From an uncultured Lactobacillus sp. (lineage in GTDB: Bacteria; Bacillota; Bacilli; Lactobacillales; Lactobacillaceae), in contig CAJLBJ010000009.1 in assembly GCA_905204935.1 (NCBI GenBank), positions 1 through 61,928 of the forward strand: a stretch of DNA of 61,928 bases, written 5' to 3'. Numbering within the stretch: the stretch's first letter is position 1; each line of letters starts with the position of its first letter. Below the pieces are notes generated by a model. The model had not been told where the DNA came from and did no database searches. It saw only the letters and a program-made list of their open reading frames with translations. Both the position numbers and the translations under genes were made by a program. This document shows, in pieces, positions 1 through 7,116 of this stretch.

Positions 1-30
1 CATTTTATTTTATATTCTTGCGAGTAGCGC

Positions 31-70
31 ATAAAAATAACCCTCCTTACTGGATATCCAGTAAAGAGGG
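31..70 (-). terminator. Palindromic terminator of the DUF1836 gene
   Basis: Positions 41-70 form a nearly perfect 30-base palindrome centred on CTGGATATCCAG, with one mismatched pair. Read on the minus strand, the stem is followed by TTATTTTTA, so it can end the DUF1836 transcript. The same core recurs at 48549-48588. Confidence 0.7.
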
Positions 71-94
71 TATATATCAAAGTTGACTGTTTTT

Positions 95-529
95 TTAGTC
101 GTTACATAATTCTAGAGTCAAACATTTAAAAATAACTGTTTGTAAGGCAAGTGTAGTTAAATCACTATTTAAAGGTGTTACTTGTTGACAAGTTAAAATT
201 GTGTTGAACTTGGTGGCAATTTCATCATAAGTAATTTGATCTAAAACTGGTGGTAATAGTTTTTCAACAATATCTAACGAATAAACACTTTTAAAAAGAC
301 TAACTAACAATAGTTGCCCCAGTTGGACGCAAGTATAACGTTTTTTGATAGGTCGGCTAATAAGTCCTTTTTTAACGTAACTGTTAACCATAGCAGGTGT
401 TATGGTAGTTTGGGTTAAGCCGCTTAAATAGCGATTACCTAAGCTTACAATTTGATCCATGTAAAGCTCAAGTTCGGGAAACTCTTGCCATAAAGGTAAA
501 CTAGGTAATGAAATTGTTGATTGAGACAT
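95..529 (-). CDS. DUF1836 family protein, probable DNA-binding regulator
   Basis: This 144-residue protein has the look of the DUF1836 family. Residues about 42-60 (ITPAMVNSYVKKGLI) followed by a KKRYT-x-QL segment resemble a MerR-like winged helix that recognises DNA, and the rest is helical. No enzymatic motif is visible. The ATG has an AAAAGGAGC ribosome site and an extended -10 (TGTTATACT on the minus strand, about 572-580). It is divergent from the haemolysin III-like gene, a pairing often seen in lactobacilli, so it may control that neighbour; this is inference. The family is confident, the function is not. Confidence 0.75.
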   Translation of the reverse strand: MSQSTISLPSLPLWQEFPELELYMDQIVSLGNRYLSGLTQTTITPAMVNSYVKKGLISRPIKKRYTCVQLGQLLLVSLFKSVYSLDIVEKLLPPVLDQITYDEIATKFNTILTCQQVTPLNSDLTTLALQTVIFKCLTLELCND

Positions 530-600
530 TAAAAAAAGCTCCTTTTAAAATAAAGAAATTTACTTAATTTTAGTATAACACATTTTCTTTATTTCTTTAT

Positions 601-617
601 CTAGATTATAAATCTAG
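601..617. promoter_or_regulatory. Operator-like dyad in the divergent intergenic region
   Basis: CTAGATT-ATA-AATCTAG is a perfect 7-base inverted repeat lying just upstream of the -35 of the rightward promoter and upstream of the leftward -10. Its position suits an operator for one or both divergent genes. Which protein binds is unknown. Confidence 0.4.
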
Positions 618-623
618 TTGATG

Positions 624-652
624 TTGATATTGAATATATTTGGTGTTATACT
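624..652 (+). promoter_or_regulatory. Promoter of the haemolysin III-like gene
   Basis: TTGATA (624-629), a 17-base spacer and TATACT (647-652), preceded by TGT (extended -10). It would give a leader of roughly 14 nucleotides before the ATG at 673. Confidence 0.7.
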
Positions 653-672
653 TAATACTAAGAGGTGGTTTG

Positions 673-1308
673 ATGATTAACCAAAAGACACGAATTTTAA
701 ATGAAGTATGGAGTGCAATAACACATGGAATTGGAGTGTTTTTAAGCATTGCAGCACTGGTTTTGCTGATTTTAAAGGCAATAGGGCAAGCTAATATGCT
801 TGCCTTAGGCGCGTATTTAGTCTATGGAATTACGTTAATTTTGCTTTATTTATGTTCAACCTTATTTCACTCACTTTATTTTACAAGGGCACAACGAATT
901 TTTCAGATTTTTGATCATTGTAGTATTAATTTTTTAATTGCTGGAACATATACGCCATATTGTTTGTTAACAATCAAAGGCTCAATGGGAGTAATGTTGT
1001 TAGTTAGTGTATGGGGATTGGCATGTTTTGGCATGTTATATCATATTTTAGCTAAAAAGCGTCGCCAATGGATTGAGACAAGTCTTTATATTGTAATGGG
1101 ATGGCTATGCTTGCTAGGGGTTAAGAGCTTGGAAGCTAATTTAGGAGTTGATGGAGTACTATTATTGTTTTTAGGTGGGGTTTCTTTTACCATCGGTGCG
1201 CTAATTTATAGTATTCATGGTGTTAAGTATCTTCATGTTATTTGGCATTTATTTGTATTATTAGGTACGATTTTGATGTATTTTTCAATTTATTTTTATA
1301 TTGATTAA
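673..1308 (+). CDS. Haemolysin III / YqfA (PAQR-like) family membrane protein
   Basis: The protein has 211 residues and about seven membrane segments and belongs to the HlyIII/PAQR superfamily. The conserved polar residues sit where expected: FHSLYF after the second segment, FDHCSIN in the third, and WHLFV in the last. In PAQR proteins these His and Asp residues hold a zinc ion and probably act in hydrolase chemistry; members have been linked to membrane homeostasis rather than true haemolysis. The start is ATG 673 because AGAGGTGG (661-668) is correctly spaced there; upstream codons of the frame fall in the promoter. Single-gene unit opposite the DUF1836 regulator. Confidence 0.85.
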   Translation: MINQKTRILNEVWSAITHGIGVFLSIAALVLLILKAIGQANMLALGAYLVYGITLILLYLCSTLFHSLYFTRAQRIFQIFDHCSINFLIAGTYTPYCLLTIKGSMGVMLLVSVWGLACFGMLYHILAKKRRQWIETSLYIVMGWLCLLGVKSLEANLGVDGVLLLFLGGVSFTIGALIYSIHGVKYLHVIWHLFVLLGTILMYFSIYFYID

Positions 1309-1384
1309 AAAGTAAATATACATTAAATTGAGTCGCGATTATCATTTTTTTATATAAAAAAGCTAAAAATAGTTAAAAAAATTA

Positions 1385-1428
1385 TTGCAAACGCTTGCCT
1401 GACTTCATCATTAATGTTATTCTATACT
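1385..1428 (+). promoter_or_regulatory. Promoter region with a cre-like site before the ArsR-type gene
   Basis: TATACT (1423-1428) is a clear -10, with CTGACT/TGACTT at about 1399-1405 as a weak -35. TTGCAAACGCTTGCCT (1385-1400) matches the CcpA cre consensus except at two positions and lies just upstream of or over the -35. Carbon control is a possibility, not shown. Confidence 0.4.
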
Positions 1429-1464
1429 CAGAAGTAGAGTAACCTTGAAAGGAGGGTGACGAAA

Positions 1465-1800
1465 ATGACTACTGTTCAGTTAAATTCTAAGCAGATTTCT
1501 GCTATTAATAACTTCATGGGGGATTTCGAAGTTGTTAATGCGTTGGCTGATAGAAACCGTCAAAAAATCATTTATTTATTGTGTAGCTGTGCAGATGAAG
1601 GTATGACTGTAACTGATATTACAAATGAAATGTCAATTACTCAACCGGCTGTCTCACATCATTTAAAGATTTTGCGTGAAGCAGGTTTAGTATCATTTAG
1701 AAAAAATGGACTCCAAAGCTTATATTACCTAACATTGAACGACCCGTTAACTCATCTTGAAAAGGTAATCCATGATTTGAGAATGGAGATAGAGGAGTAA
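1465..1800 (+). CDS. ArsR/SmtB-family winged-helix regulator
   Basis: This 111-residue protein has a classical ArsR fold: a helix near ALADRNRQKIIYLL, then MTVTDITNEMSITQPAVSHHLKI as helix-turn-helix with the SHHLK recognition helix, and a beta-wing (SFRKNGLQSLYYL). The typical ArsR metal motif ELCVCDL is absent; only LCSC near residues 38-41 carries cysteines, so the effector cannot be named. Start ATG 1465 is set by GGAGGG at 1451-1456; the GTG at 1456 lies inside that ribosome site. Followed by an intrinsic terminator and not in an operon with any transporter, so the target is unknown. Confidence 0.8.
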   Translation: MTTVQLNSKQISAINNFMGDFEVVNALADRNRQKIIYLLCSCADEGMTVTDITNEMSITQPAVSHHLKILREAGLVSFRKNGLQSLYYLTLNDPLTHLEKVIHDLRMEIEE

Positions 1801-1817
1801 TTTTGGGGATTAATAAG

Positions 1818-1845
1818 GCGATGGTTTTTAATCATCGCTTTTTTT
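1818..1845 (+). terminator. Terminator of the ArsR-type gene
   Basis: GCGATG / CATCGC stem (1818-1823 and 1833-1838) followed by seven T residues. Confidence 0.8.
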
Positions 1846-1899
1846 ATGTTTGCTGTTTGACTTTGACAATGGTATGCTAAAAATATTAGCAACTAAGGA

Positions 1900-2580
1900 G
1901 TGGAAAAAATTAAAACACAAAAATATTATGCGGTTGCGCAAGGAAAAAAAACGGGAATATATTTAACATGGGCTGAATGTGAAGCACATGTTAAAGGTTT
2001 TAAAGGCGCTAGATATAAAAGTTTTAAAACCAAAAAAGAAGCACAAGACTGGTTGAAAGGTTCTGTGAAAAAGGAAAGTACACAGGATAATTCTATTCAA
2101 TTAGCACAAATTTATTTATATAGTGACGGTGGCTCACGCAATCATGGAAATAAAAAAGGCCAACACGTACAAGCAACAGATAAGGCCGCTTGGGCGTATT
2201 TAATCCAAAGAGCCGGACAAAATTACACGGGTGTAGATGGTGAATATGGTAGTACTAATAATCGCATGGAGTTATTAGGTTTATTAAATGGATTGCAGTT
2301 TATTTTGAAAAATGGTTGGCAAAATGAAAAAATTTATGCAATTTTAGATTCGAAATATATTTTGGATGCTTTAGGAAAAGGTTGGTTGCGTGGTTGGCAG
2401 GTTAATGGTTGGAAAAAAGCAAATGGTCAACCGGTAGCTAATAAGGAATTATGGCAACAACTCATTGAGGTTTTAATTTTGTTTCCTAATTTGAATTTTA
2501 GTTGGACTAAAGGTCATGCTAATAACAAGGGAAATAATTATGTAGATAAATTGTTAAATCAAAAGATGGATCAAATGTAA
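1900..2580 (+). CDS. rnhA: Ribonuclease HI with N-terminal hybrid-binding domain
   Basis: The N-terminus (KYYAV-x-QGKKTGIYLTWAEC) is the small RNase H1 hybrid-binding (Cauli_VI-like) domain, joined by a linker to a catalytic RNase HI domain. The acidic residues are visible in order: YSDGGSRN, NNRMELLG, ILDSKYI and NNYVDKL (D-E-D-D). It cleaves the RNA strand of RNA/DNA hybrids. The annotated GTG at 1900 overlaps its own ribosome site (AAGGAG, 1895-1900); ATT at 1909 lies eight bases after that site and would start the protein as (M)KTQKYYAV, closer to the usual length. The true start may therefore be 1909. Monocistronic, ending at a two-way terminator. Confidence 0.88.
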   Translation: MEKIKTQKYYAVAQGKKTGIYLTWAECEAHVKGFKGARYKSFKTKKEAQDWLKGSVKKESTQDNSIQLAQIYLYSDGGSRNHGNKKGQHVQATDKAAWAYLIQRAGQNYTGVDGEYGSTNNRMELLGLLNGLQFILKNGWQNEKIYAILDSKYILDALGKGWLRGWQVNGWKKANGQPVANKELWQQLIEVLILFPNLNFSWTKGHANNKGNNYVDKLLNQKMDQM

Positions 2581-2617
2581 AAAGGAGTCAAATCGTTATT
2601 TGGGTTTGACTCCTTTT
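2580..2617. terminator. Bidirectional terminator between rnhA and the ABC operon
   Basis: AAAAGGAGTCAAA (2580-2592) pairs with TTTGACTCCTTTT (2605-2617). It has T-tracts on both strands and serves rnhA and the convergent ABC operon. Confidence 0.85.
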
Positions 2618-2620
2618 AGC

Positions 2621-3388
2621 TTAATCTGCAAAATATTGTAAAATTTCAGGGATTGTTAAGGCTTCTTTTTGTTTACCGCAGACATCCAAGACGATTTTGC
2701 CATCTTTTAAAATAATTGTACGGTTACCATATTTTAAAGCATCACTCAATTGATGAGTAATCATTAAGCAGGTTAAGTTTTGGTTAGTAATTGTCTGATT
2801 AGTTAACTGCATTAGTTGAGCACTTGTTTTAGGATCAAGTGCGGCCGTGTGCTCATCTAATAATAGTAGTGCAGGCTTTTTTACTGTGGCCATCAAAAAA
2901 CTTAAAGTTTGGCGCTGACCTCCGGAAAGGTTAGCAACAAAATTGTCAATATTATCAGCTAATTTGTTAGGAAGCTGGGCACATAAACTTGTTAGATATT
3001 CTTTTTTTGCTGTTAATTTGCGTAGGCGCAAAGTCCGACTTTGACCACGTTTTAGCGCTAATAAAAGATTTTCAGCCACTGTCATTCGTGGAGCAGTTCC
3101 AGCTTTAGGATCTTGAAAAACTTGTGCAATTAAGCCCATCTTTTTTTTAGTAGAAATTTTTTTAAAGGGCTGATTAGCCAAAAAAATTTCGCCTTGCGTA
3201 GGTTGTAATGTTCCATTAATAAGGTTTAGTAAGGTTGATTTACCAGCACCATTAGTTCCTAATAGAGTGATAAAGTCGCCTTGCTTGATGGTTAGGTTTA
3301 ATTTATCGATAAGCTTTTTTTCTTCATTTGGGCCACTTTTTAGGGTAAGAGTGACATCTTTAAATTCTAAGAGTGTTTTTTTGGTCAT
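2621..3388 (-). CDS. ABC transporter ATP-binding protein (TrpZ-like)
   Basis: This 255-residue ATPase is the last gene of a three-gene importer. Visible motifs are Walker A GTNGAGKST (about 44-52), the signature LSGGQRQTL, and Walker B LLLLDEHTAALDP, followed by a switch His in MITHQ. It energises the permease encoded immediately upstream; the ATG overlaps the end of that gene by four bases (ATGA type), implying coupled translation. The set permease + ATPase + ABC_sub_bind-family binding protein is the arrangement of TrpXYZ-type importers, proposed for aromatic amino acids; the substrate here is inferred only. It ends at the two-way terminator shared with rnhA. Confidence 0.85.
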   Translation of the reverse strand: MTKKTLLEFKDVTLTLKSGPNEEKKLIDKLNLTIKQGDFITLLGTNGAGKSTLLNLINGTLQPTQGEIFLANQPFKKISTKKKMGLIAQVFQDPKAGTAPRMTVAENLLLALKRGQSRTLRLRKLTAKKEYLTSLCAQLPNKLADNIDNFVANLSGGQRQTLSFLMATVKKPALLLLDEHTAALDPKTSAQLMQLTNQTITNQNLTCLMITHQLSDALKYGNRTIILKDGKIVLDVCGKQKEALTIPEILQYFAD

Positions 3389-4275
3389 TGTTTCGAGCTT
3401 CCTTTACTAAAAGTCTGGCGAATTTTAAATTTTTGTTCTAAGGTTGGTAAACTTAAACAAAGAGTTAATATAATTGTTGAAATTAACTTAAAATCATTGG
3501 TATTAAATCCTAGTTGTAAAACGGCTAATAATACTAAACGATATAAAATACTGCCACACACTACGGCGACTAAACGTGCACTTAAGCTAAGTGGTCCATA
3601 AAGTACTTCACCGATAATAATAGCTGCTAAACCAATAACGATCGTTCCAATTCCCATACTAACATCAGCATAGCCATTGTTTTGTGCAAGCAAGCCGCCA
3701 GACAAACCAACGAGTCCGTTGCCTAGCATCAAGCCTAAAATTTTCATTGCATCGGTGTTAATGCCTAAAGAATGAGCCATTTTTTGATTGTCACCTGTTG
3801 CAATGAAAGCTTGGCCAAGCTCGGTATTTAAAAAGAGTACGATTGCAAAAACTACAAGGGTAGTAATGGCTATTCCCAAAAAGACTAACTGAAAATTAGG
3901 AGTGAGATAATCAAAATATGAAAAAATGGTTGAAATATCCAACAATCCCACGGTAGCTTTGCCTAAAATTCGCAAATTGATAGAGTATAAAGCTGTCATG
4001 GTTAAAATTCCAGCTAGGAGAATGGGGATTTTTAGTTTGGTATATAAAACACCTGTAACTAAACCACTCAAACAACCGGCAAATAAGGCCAATAAGGTGG
4101 AAAATAAAGGACTGACACCATGAGTTAAGGCACTGACGGTGACAACTGCACCTAAAGGAAATGTTCCTTCAACAGTCATATCTGGGAAATTTAAGATTCT
4201 AAAGGTTAAAAAGACGCCTAGAGCTAGAATTGACCATAAAAGACCTTGGCCAATAGAAGAAGTAATTAGACTCAT
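3385..4275 (-). CDS. ABC transporter permease (TrpY-like, BPD_transp_2 type)
   Basis: This 296-residue, very hydrophobic protein has about eight to nine membrane segments and a short basic C-terminus. The pattern resembles the branched-chain amino acid type permease family, with the GNGLVGLSGGLLAQ-like cytoplasmic loop expected to contact the ATPase. It forms the channel of the importer together with the downstream ATPase and upstream binding protein, and overlaps both genes by four bases. A single permease gene implies a homodimer. Confidence 0.85.
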   Translation of the reverse strand: MSLITSSIGQGLLWSILALGVFLTFRILNFPDMTVEGTFPLGAVVTVSALTHGVSPLFSTLLALFAGCLSGLVTGVLYTKLKIPILLAGILTMTALYSINLRILGKATVGLLDISTIFSYFDYLTPNFQLVFLGIAITTLVVFAIVLFLNTELGQAFIATGDNQKMAHSLGINTDAMKILGLMLGNGLVGLSGGLLAQNNGYADVSMGIGTIVIGLAAIIIGEVLYGPLSLSARLVAVVCGSILYRLVLLAVLQLGFNTNDFKLISTIILTLCLSLPTLEQKFKIRQTFSKGSSKQ

Positions 4276-5261
4276 GAGATTATTTCTCCTTTCTGTTGTG
4301 CTTGAGTGAGTAATTCATTTGGAATTTGAATGTTAAGTTTTTGTGCTTGTTTAAGATTTAGGCTTAAATAAGTTTTTTTGACATGTCTAATTGCCATATT
4401 TGCTGGTTTTTTACCTTTTAAAATTTCAGCAGCCATTTGACCTGTGAGTTTACCCAAATCAAATTGACTAACGCTAACAGTAGCTAAAGCTCCATCTTTT
4501 AATAAAGAAGAGGACGCTGAAAAAACGGGAACTTGATATTGAGTTGCCGTGTTGATAATGGTTGGAGCTGCTGAAGCAACATTGTTATCTGTAGGAAGAT
4601 ATAATGCTTGTATTTCTTGAGCAAGTACACTAGCAACTTGAGCAGCATCATTTGTCGAGCTTATAGTATATGGTTTGACGATTAAGCCTTGCTTTTTGGC
4701 TTGCCGAGCAAATTCTTGATAAGATGCGGTTGCTGAATCATCACTTGCCGTATATAAGACACCAATGGTTTTTAAATTAGGCAAGATTTTTTTAATCAAG
4801 GTAACTTGTTGTAAAACAGGTTCAACGTGCATAACACCAGTCACGTTTTGATCAGGATGTTTGAGATTGTTTACAAGTTTAGCACCAATAGGGTCACTGA
4901 TTGCCCCCATTACAACAGGAGTCGTTTTGGTAGTATTCGCTAAAGCTTGTGCCGCTGGTGTGGCAATACCAATCGTGACAGCACTGTTTTCATTAATAAA
5001 ACGTTCACTCATGGTTTTTAATGAACTTTGATCATTTTGGGCATTTTGAAAGTCAATTTCGATATTTTTGTGATTGACAAAACCTTGTTGTTTTAAGCCA
5101 GCAATGATTCCTTGATGGATTTCATTCAAAGCAGGATGTGATGTTAATTGTAAGATTCCAACAATAGGTTTAGTATTATTATTATTTTTTTTTTGTGGGC
5201 TAAAAAAGTCCCAAGTTAGAAAAATCCCTAAAATAACTAATGTAGTTAATAAGCGTTTCAT
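4272..5261 (-). CDS. ABC transporter substrate-binding protein (ABC_sub_bind family, TrpX-like)
   Basis: The 329-residue protein begins with one hydrophobic segment (residues about 3-20) and then a periplasmic-binding-protein fold typical of the ABC_sub_bind family (PIVGILQLTSHPALNEI, GAISDPIGAKLV, LYLPTDNNVASAAPTI). It captures the substrate outside the cell. Unlike most Gram-positive binding proteins it has no lipobox cysteine after the signal segment, so it is probably held by an uncleaved anchor. ATG 5261 has a strong AAAGGAGGA ribosome site. First gene of the operon, behind a long regulated leader; related systems in lactic acid bacteria are thought to carry tryptophan or tyrosine. Confidence 0.83.
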   Translation of the reverse strand: MKRLLTTLVILGIFLTWDFFSPQKKNNNNTKPIVGILQLTSHPALNEIHQGIIAGLKQQGFVNHKNIEIDFQNAQNDQSSLKTMSERFINENSAVTIGIATPAAQALANTTKTTPVVMGAISDPIGAKLVNNLKHPDQNVTGVMHVEPVLQQVTLIKKILPNLKTIGVLYTASDDSATASYQEFARQAKKQGLIVKPYTISSTNDAAQVASVLAQEIQALYLPTDNNVASAAPTIINTATQYQVPVFSASSSLLKDGALATVSVSQFDLGKLTGQMAAEILKGKKPANMAIRHVKKTYLSLNLKQAQKLNIQIPNELLTQAQQKGEIIS

Positions 5262-5305
5262 ATAATAATCCTCCTTTTATAATCCCTAACAGTTGTGTTG
5301 TAAAG

Positions 5306-5344
5306 AAAAAAGCCTTTTCTCGTCTTTACGGGAAAAGGCTTTTT
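5306..5344 (-). terminator. Leader terminator before the ABC importer genes
   Basis: AAAAAGCCTTTTC pairs with GAAAAGGCTTTTT across 5307-5319 and 5332-5344, and the minus-strand RNA ends in a U-run. It lies about 45 bases upstream of the first structural gene, so it must be bypassed for expression. Confidence 0.85.
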
Positions 5345-5445
5345 AGCATTACCCGCACAATTTGCTGTGCGAGTCCATTAAAAAGTTGACCGGCACAGAT
5401 ACAACTGTCAAGGATTGTATCTGTCCTAAGCAAAAACAATCCTCA

Positions 5446-5496
5446 TTACCGGCTTTGCCAACGAATGTTGCGGTTTAGAAATGTTAAGTATTGCAT
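5446..5496 (-). CDS. Putative leader peptide with a Trp codon
   Basis: A 16-codon reading frame, MQYLTFLNRNIRWQSR, ends in tandem stops (TAA TGA). It follows an AAGGAAGAG ribosome site at 5503-5511 with good spacing and begins about 30 bases after the predicted transcription start. It has one Trp codon (TGG, codon 13), a Tyr codon and three Arg codons. Its place in front of mutually exclusive hairpins and a terminator suggests ribosome-position-dependent attenuation. Which amino acid or ligand is sensed cannot be told from sequence. Confidence 0.5.
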   Translation of the reverse strand: MQYLTFLNRNIRWQSR

Positions 5497-5528
5497 GTCA
5501 ACTCTTCCTTTCGAATTTATTTCAAATA

Positions 5529-5557
5529 ATTATAATCTTTTAAGTTTTTTAAGTCAA
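5529..5557 (-). promoter_or_regulatory. Promoter of the ABC importer operon
   Basis: Minus-strand TTGACT (5557-5552), a 17-base spacer and a perfect TATAAT (5534-5529). Confidence 0.85.
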
Positions 5558-5593
5558 GCTTAAAAAGTTGTGTTAGATAAGTTTAAGATGTAG

Positions 5594-5599
5594 TATAAT
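5594..5599 (+). promoter_or_regulatory. -10 element of the L,D-transpeptidase gene
   Basis: TATAAT at 5594-5599 overlaps the first possible ATG (5598) of the downstream frame, which rules that ATG out as the start. The -35 is poor (TTGTGT at 5568-5573, 20-base spacer). Confidence 0.6.
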
Positions 5600-5639
5600 G
5601 TGTCCAAAAGGAAAACAATGTTTATCTTTCAAGATTGGA

Positions 5640-7037
5640 GTGTTTACCATAAAAACGAAACATAAATTAAGCATTGGGATTAGTATTGTTATAGTCGTAA
5701 TTGGCGTAGCATTGGGAGGCTTAGCATGGTATCAAGCAAAGCATTTCAATGCCAATGTAACTATTAATGGCGTTAAAGTTGGTGGTTTAGATGCTAAAGA
5801 AGCATTAGCTAAGTTAAAGACCATAACAATCGATAACAATGTCTATGTAGGGGAAGATTTAATCTATCACGGTCAAACAACCAAAGCAGGTTTTACAACA
5901 AAAGATTTAGCTAAGGTTCAAACTGCTTTAAAGAAGCAATTTTCATTTTTCCCTAATAAAGCTAAGAAAAATTTGACAGTGGTACCAACTAAGGCAAGTG
6001 ATTATCGGCAAACTACCTTGAAACAAGAAGTTCAATTGGCACTTGAAAAGGCTAATCAAACTAGACAAAAAGCAGTTGATGCTTATGCTTGGATTCAAGA
6101 TGGGAAAGTACAAGTTGTTGATGCCAAAAAAGGTAATCAATATGATGTAGCAAAAATCTTACAACAGTATTCAAAGATTTCAAGCACTAAAAGTTTACGT
6201 TTAAAGAGAGTCTTTTTGCAACCAATAGGTGCTAAAGATAAAAGTATAAGTGAACAAAAAGAAGCACTAGAAAAATTATTACAGCGTCAAGTAACTTATG
6301 AAGTACAAACAACACCTTATGTGTTTAAAGCAGAAGAATTATTAAATGGTACTAAATATCAAAATAGCAAATATCAAATTCAAACAGATGGAATTGAAGA
6401 TAAAATTGCACAGATTAATGCAAGCCAAGCAACATTAGGAAAGTCTTTTGCCTTTAAAACAACCGATGGAAATGTAATTAATGTTCAAGGTGAGACGTAT
6501 GGTTGGGCAATCGATAAACAAGCAGCCACCCAAAGTATTGTTAAAGCTTTAGAAAATGATGTAAGTCAAATCAATGCTAAAGAAGATATTTATGGAAAAG
6601 GGTATTTGACTTATGGAACTGGATATGATGTATTAAGCAATGACGGCATCGGCGATACTTATGTGGAAGTTTCGTTAGCACAACAACGTCTATGGATTTA
6701 TAAAAATGGACAACAAATACTAACTTGTACAGGTGTTACTGGAAATGTAGCAACAAATGAACAAACACCAACCGGAGTGTATTACATTATGTATAAGCAA
6801 TCACCTTCTGTTTTGAAAGGTGTTCACTCTGATGGTGAGCACTATGAAATCGAAGTTAAGTATTGGGCACAATTTACCAATTCGGGTTGTGGCTTTCATG
6901 ATGCTACATGGCGTACAAACTGGGATAAAGATGCTTACTTAACTGATGGATCTGGTGGATGCTTTAACTTGAGTCTTGAAGATGCACAAAAAGTTTATGA
7001 TGCTGTTTTCCAAAAAGAACCAGTTATTGTTTATTAA
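5640..7037 (+). CDS. L,D-transpeptidase (YkuD) with N-terminal PG_binding_4-type domains
   Basis: A single membrane anchor (KLSIGISIVIVVIGVALGG) precedes two PG_binding_4-like extracellular modules and a C-terminal YkuD catalytic domain that makes 3-3 peptidoglycan crosslinks or attaches peptides. The catalytic region runs from GVTGNVATNEQTPTG through FHDATWR to SGGCFNLS, with Cys about 24 residues from the end; the usual motif is SHGC, here SGGC. The start is uncertain. The ATG at 5598 lies in the -10 box, GTG 5640 sits on the GGAG site (5637-5640), and ATA 5649 has ideal spacing to that site. A 15-codon frame with its own AAAAGGA site (5618-5665) overlaps the start. Confidence 0.8.
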   Translation: MFTIKTKHKLSIGISIVIVVIGVALGGLAWYQAKHFNANVTINGVKVGGLDAKEALAKLKTITIDNNVYVGEDLIYHGQTTKAGFTTKDLAKVQTALKKQFSFFPNKAKKNLTVVPTKASDYRQTTLKQEVQLALEKANQTRQKAVDAYAWIQDGKVQVVDAKKGNQYDVAKILQQYSKISSTKSLRLKRVFLQPIGAKDKSISEQKEALEKLLQRQVTYEVQTTPYVFKAEELLNGTKYQNSKYQIQTDGIEDKIAQINASQATLGKSFAFKTTDGNVINVQGETYGWAIDKQAATQSIVKALENDVSQINAKEDIYGKGYLTYGTGYDVLSNDGIGDTYVEVSLAQQRLWIYKNGQQILTCTGVTGNVATNEQTPTGVYYIMYKQSPSVLKGVHSDGEHYEIEVKYWAQFTNSGCGFHDATWRTNWDKDAYLTDGSGGCFNLSLEDAQKVYDAVFQKEPVIVY

Positions 7038-7044
7038 AAAAATT

Positions 7045-7074
7045 AACCGATTGTTAGTAGCAATCGGTTTTTTT
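7045..7074 (+). terminator. Terminator of the L,D-transpeptidase gene
   Basis: AACCGATTG / CAATCGGTT stem with a 7-base loop and a run of eight T residues. Confidence 0.88.
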
Positions 7075-7116
7075 GTGGCGTTAAGCTGGCAAATGTGCTA
7101 TAATTTGCTAAGCAAT

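Larger units (their letters stand above)
5262..5528 (-). promoter_or_regulatory. Structured leader / attenuator of the ABC importer operon
   Basis: About 260 nucleotides separate the transcription start from the first ATG. On the minus strand it holds, in order: a 16-codon leader peptide (5446-5496); hairpin A (arms 5436-5443 and 5411-5418); hairpin B (arms 5415-5424 and 5395-5404), which excludes A; hairpin D (arms 5366-5374 and 5351-5359); and a 13-bp terminator. The CTGTGC at the end of B can instead pair with the GCACAG of D, and the leader-peptide ribosome site (5497-5506) can pair with 5380-5390. The T-box signature AGGGTGGnACCGCG is absent. Confidence 0.6.

Noticed and set aside
5262..5528. 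T-box riboswitch before the ABC importer
   Set aside because: The conserved AGGGTGGnACCGCG antiterminator sequence is absent; the leader has a peptide frame and different stems.
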